Below, piece after piece: positions 36,026-38,606 of a stretch of 38,606 nt of DNA. The notes below the pieces were generated by a model. It saw only the letters and a program-made list of their open reading frames with translations, was not told the DNA's origin and ran no database searches. Source of the stretch: Mitsuaria sp. GD03876 (GTDB lineage: Bacteria > Pseudomonadota > Gammaproteobacteria > Burkholderiales > Burkholderiaceae_C); the NCBI RefSeq assembly GCF_029840635.1, contig NZ_JAOCCU010000057.1:1-38606 (forward strand), read 5' to 3'. The stretch's first letter is position 1; every line of letters begins with the position of its first letter. A program made the translations under genes and the position numbers.

Positions 36026-36170
36026 ATTTCTGCTCAATTGCGCCGCTGCCGGCGTGTTCTTCTCGATCATGACGGGAGGAGCGAGTTACATCGCCTACAA
36101 GAGGGGTGTTTTCGGGGATCCCAATCAGCCTGACGACCCGTCGGAGGAGGAAGTGAAACGGAAAGCCTAG
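36015..36170 (+). CDS. Very small single-pass membrane protein, coupled to the upstream gene
   Basis: 51-aa protein: hydrophobic helix (about 3-28) followed by YKRGVFGDP and an acidic/basic tail (DDPSEEEVKRK). AAGGGG lies 6 nt before the ATG, inside the 3' end of the preceding gene, with which it overlaps by 11 nt. It shares that gene's lower GC content. No family is recognised; the pair could be a small membrane complex or a toxin/antitoxin-like pair, but nothing in the sequence proves it. Confidence 0.55.
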   Translation: MLVEFLLNCAAAGVFFSIMTGGASYIAYKRGVFGDPNQPDDPSEEEVKRKA

Positions 36171-36224
36171 TCGAGTGCCGCAAACCGTTTGGCGAGGAAA
36201 AGGAAGCCATGTGGAAAGACACTA

Positions 36225-36243
36225 GCCGCCACCGAAAGGCGGC
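36225..36243. other. GC hairpin between the small genes and the tctD-like gene
   Basis: A 6-bp inverted repeat (GCCGCC / GGCGGC) with a 7-nt loop lies 55 nt past the small-gene stop and has no U-tract, so it may be a weak terminator or part of the regulator's leader. A -10-like TAGCAT (36248-36253) ends 8 nt before the ATG at 36262, which has no Shine-Dalgarno, so a leaderless start is possible. Confidence 0.3.
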
Positions 36244-36261
36244 GCGCTAGCATCGCGCGCC

Positions 36262-36927
36262 ATGCGGATCCTCCTCGTCGAAGACGAAAAACCCCTGGCC
36301 GACTGGCTGGTCAAGGCGCTCGGCCAGAACGACTTCGTCGTGGACTGGGTCGACGACGGCCGCCTGGTGCTCGGCCAACTGGCCGCCACCCGCTACGACG
36401 CGATGATCCTGGACCTCGGGCTGCCCGGCCTGGGCGGCCACGAAGTCCTCGCCCGGCTGCGCGAGGCCGACTCCCGCGTCCCCGTGCTGATCCTGACCGC
36501 CCGCGACTCGCTGATGGAACGCGTCAGCACCCTGCACGAGGGCGCCGACGACTTCCTCGCCAAGCCGTTCGAGCTCCAGGAACTCGAAGCCCGCCTGGTC
36601 GCGCTGATCCGCCGCTCCCGCGGCCGCGACCAGCCGCGCTTCGCCTGCGGGCCGCTGGTCTACGACGCCGGCACCAAGCTCTTCACGCTGGACCGGGAGC
36701 CGCTGGCCCTGTCGCCGCGCGAGCACGCGGTGCTGCGCACGCTGATCCAGCACAGCGGCGAGCCGATGTCCAAGCAGGAGATCCTGGAGCGCCTGTTCTC
36801 CGACGAGCAGGACGTGCGCCCCGAGGCGATCGAGGTCCTGGTCCACCGGCTGCGCCGCCGCATCGAGTCCGGCAAGGTCCGCATCACCACGCTGCGCGGC
36901 CTGGGCTACGTGCTGGAACCGGCATGA
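36262..36927 (+). CDS. OmpR-family response regulator (TctD/QseB-like)
   Basis: 221-aa DNA-binding regulator. The receiver domain (1-115) has the acidic pair ED at 7-8, phosphoacceptor Asp51 (ILDLGLPGLGG), Thr in LTAR and Lys in AKPF. The winged-helix output domain (about 125-220) includes LSPREHAVLRTLIQ and the VLVHRLRRRIES recognition helix, ending GLGYVL. Its TGA overlaps the ATG of the sensor kinase by 4 nt. Such pairs often control tricarboxylate or metal transport genes; a matching tandem site follows the kinase gene. Confidence 0.92.
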   Translation: MRILLVEDEKPLADWLVKALGQNDFVVDWVDDGRLVLGQLAATRYDAMILDLGLPGLGGHEVLARLREADSRVPVLILTARDSLMERVSTLHEGADDFLAKPFELQELEARLVALIRRSRGRDQPRFACGPLVYDAGTKLFTLDREPLALSPREHAVLRTLIQHSGEPMSKQEILERLFSDEQDVRPEAIEVLVHRLRRRIESGKVRITTLRGLGYVLEPA

Positions 36928-38402
36928 CCGCGCCGGGCGAGCGGCGGCTGGCCGCCTGGCTGCCGTCCTTGCCCGCCCGCTGGCACCGCTTCAGCGTCCG
37001 CCGCACGCTGCTGACGCTGGTGCTGCCGGTGATGCTGGCCGCCGTCGGCATCGAGCTCGCGCTGACCTGGGGCACCGCGCTGCAGGCGGCCAACTCGGCC
37101 TATGACCGCTCGCTGCTCGGCGCGATCAAGGCCATCGACAGCAACGTCTCGACCGAGACCGGCGGCCTGTCCGTCGAGATGCCGTACCGGCTGCTCGAGT
37201 TCTTCGAGCTGACCGCCAGCGGCCAGGTCTATTTCCGCGTCAGCACCGAGGACGGGCTGGTCGAGATCGGCAACGCCGGGCTGCCGCTGCCCGGCCAGCC
37301 GCTCAAGACCGGCGTGCCGCGCTTCATCGACGCCGAGTACTTCGGCGCGCCGGTCCGGGTGGGCGCCTGGGCACGGGAGCTGGACGCGGAGCGGCCCGGG
37401 CGCCGGATGATCATCCAGGTGGCCGAGAGCACCAACTCGCGCAACGCGTTCTCGCGCGCGCTGCTGATCCAGGCGATGTGGCGCGACCTGCTGACCGTGT
37501 CCATCGTCGCGGGCACGCTGGCGCTGGTGATCGGCTGGGCGCTGCGCCCGCTGGAGCGGCTGCGGCGCGAGGTCGAGGCCCGCGCCGACGACGACCTGTC
37601 GCCGGTCGACGAGACCCAGGTCCCCGCCGACGCCGCGCCGCTGGTGCGGGCCATCAACCACCACCTGGCGCGCCAGCGCGAGCTGGTGGACGGCCGCCGG
37701 CGCTTCGTCGACGACGCCTCCCACCAGCTGCGCACGCCGCTGGCGACGCTGGCCACGATGGTCGGCTACGCGCGGCGCGAGCGCGATCCGGCGCGCCTGG
37801 CCGAGGCGCTGGAGGCGCTCAAGGCGCAGATCGACGACACGGTGCGGCGCACCAACCAGATGCTGGCGCTCGCGCGGGCGGACACGGCGCCGGTGGCGAT
37901 GACGCCGCTGGCGCTGGACCGCCTGGCCGACCGGTGCGCGCGCGAGTCCTGGCCGCTGGCGCGGGAGCAGGGCATCGACTTCGGCTTCGAGCACGAGTCC
38001 GGCGAGATCGTCGTGCTCGGCCACGAGGGCCAGTTGCGCGAGGCGCTGCTGAACCTGCTGCACAACGCGCTGCGCTACACGCCGCGCGGCGGCCAGGTGA
38101 CGCTGCGCATCGCGATCGAGGGCGCGGAGGCGGTGATCCGCGTCGTCGACGACGGTCCCGGCATCCCCGCCGACGAACGGCCGCGCGCCGGGGAGCGCTT
38201 CTTCCGCGGCAGCAACGTCGACCTGCCGGGGTCGGGCCTGGGCCTGGCGATCGTGCGCGCGATCGCGCGTCGCCACCTGGGCGAGATGGACGTCGCGGCC
38301 GCGCGCCTCGACGCCCACGGGCTGGAGCGCGGTACCGCGGTGACGCTGCGGCTTCCGCTGCACACGGCTGCGGTTTTCCCGGTTCCGCTGAAAGCCGGCT
38401 GA
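36924..38402 (+). CDS. Sensor histidine kinase (TctE-like)
   Basis: 492-aa membrane kinase. The first helix (about 28-48), a periplasmic 2CSK_N-like sensor domain (about 55-180), the second helix (about 188-207) and a short HAMP-like linker are followed by the H-box FVDDASHQLRTPLATL (His267). The ATPase domain has an N-box HNALRYTPRGG, DDGPGIP and GSGLGLAIVRAIARRH. ATG 36924 overlaps the response-regulator stop by 4 nt. Open frame upstream of it is shadow sequence. Confidence 0.92.
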   Translation: MTAPGERRLAAWLPSLPARWHRFSVRRTLLTLVLPVMLAAVGIELALTWGTALQAANSAYDRSLLGAIKAIDSNVSTETGGLSVEMPYRLLEFFELTASGQVYFRVSTEDGLVEIGNAGLPLPGQPLKTGVPRFIDAEYFGAPVRVGAWARELDAERPGRRMIIQVAESTNSRNAFSRALLIQAMWRDLLTVSIVAGTLALVIGWALRPLERLRREVEARADDDLSPVDETQVPADAAPLVRAINHHLARQRELVDGRRRFVDDASHQLRTPLATLATMVGYARRERDPARLAEALEALKAQIDDTVRRTNQMLALARADTAPVAMTPLALDRLADRCARESWPLAREQGIDFGFEHESGEIVVLGHEGQLREALLNLLHNALRYTPRGGQVTLRIAIEGAEAVIRVVDDGPGIPADERPRAGERFFRGSNVDLPGSGLGLAIVRAIARRHLGEMDVAAARLDAHGLERGTAVTLRLPLHTAAVFPVPLKAG

Positions 38403-38422
38403 AAGCGCCGGGTCCCTAGAGT
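38388..38422 (+). promoter_or_regulatory. Tandem response-regulator site and -10 before the next exported-protein gene
   Basis: CTGAAAGC occurs twice (38388-38395 and 38399-38406), 11 bp apart, the spacing bound by OmpR-family dimers. TAGAGT (38417-38422) follows 10 nt later as a -10. The repeats stand where a -35 would be, typical of an activated promoter, and overlap the sensor kinase stop codon. Confidence 0.6.
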
Positions 38423-38526
38423 TCGCCGCAAGCAGGGGGCGGGCGACCGCGCGGGCCTGCCGGCGCCTCGCGGCTTGTCGCGGGCGGCGGCGGCTGGCGG
38501 CGACCCGATCACCGCGAGGAGACAAC

Positions 38527-38606
38527 ATGCATTCGACCCCGACATTGCGGGCGGGCCGGCGTTGGGCGGCCGCGCTGCTGACCGTGCTGGGCGCGGCCTG
38601 GCTGGG
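38527..38606 (+). CDS. Start of an exported protein (3' partial)
   Basis: Only 26 codons are in the window. They form a signal peptide (MHSTPTLRAGRRW, then AAALLTVLGAAWL) with an AGGAG ribosome-binding site 6 nt upstream. It is probably the target of the TctD-like regulator and could be a tricarboxylate-binding protein of the TctC family by context, but the sequence shown is too short to tell. Confidence 0.6.
   Translation, partial: MHSTPTLRAGRRWAAALLTVLGAAWL

Noticed and set aside
36189-36923. Extended N-terminus of the TctE-like kinase frame
   Set aside because: The extension is in another frame of the response-regulator gene. ATG 36924, with a 4-nt overlap, gives a normal kinase start.

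Overview
This window is very GC-rich DNA (about 70 %) with short intergenic gaps and many 4-nt ATGA start/stop overlaps. A type VI secretion (T6SS) locus, PEP-CTERM/exosortase sorting, a TctDE-like two-component pair, several chemoreceptors and a DUF2325 protein point to a betaproteobacterium of the order Burkholderiales (Roseateles/Mitsuaria/Rubrivivax-like). That placement is inference from gene content and composition, not from a marker gene.

Region 1 (1-4057, + strand) is the end of a T6SS-accessory operon: a membrane Ser/Thr kinase with a Cache-like sensor and HAMP domain (open at the left edge), a LysM + NodB polysaccharide-deacetylase lipoprotein, and a TPR lipoprotein. Region 2 (4054-9960) is a block with no T6SS genes: an M50 protease, a VOC protein, a PEP-CTERM protein whose 3' end overlaps an antisense acyltransferase, and a two-gene DNA-repair-type cassette (radical SAM protein plus TIGR03915-type partner). 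That cassette is preceded by a near-ideal LexA box, and its radical SAM protein ends in a likely sliding-clamp-binding motif.

Region 3 (10025-23220) is the T6SS core: a LysM/TPR lipoprotein divergent from tagH (FHA) and a PP2C phosphatase on the + strand, convergent with tssJ-tssK-tssL-tssM-tagF and a divergent chemoreceptor-like gene on the - strand. Kinase, FHA protein and phosphatase together form the threonine-phosphorylation switch known from other T6SSs. TssJ, TssL and TssM are the membrane complex and TssK is the baseplate adaptor. The sheath, tube, spike, ClpV and other baseplate genes (tssA-I) are not in the window. A hairpin directly before the tssJ start codon would hide its ribosome-binding site.

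Region 4 (23280-28065) has a canonical chemoreceptor, an AmpG-like MFS transporter behind a LacI-type operator/promoter, an MBL-fold hydrolase and an Ohr/OsmC peroxidase. Region 5 (28235-32266, - strand) is an overlapping three-gene signalling operon: degenerate HD-GYP response regulator, second response regulator, PAS histidine kinase.

Region 6 (32267-38606) has a small secreted protein, a bestrophin channel, a DUF2325 protein, two small coupled membrane proteins in a lower-GC patch, and a TctD/TctE-like regulator pair. The pair is followed by a tandem-repeat response-regulator site and the first codons of an exported protein cut by the window edge. I saw no tRNA, rRNA, CRISPR array, transposase or integrase.
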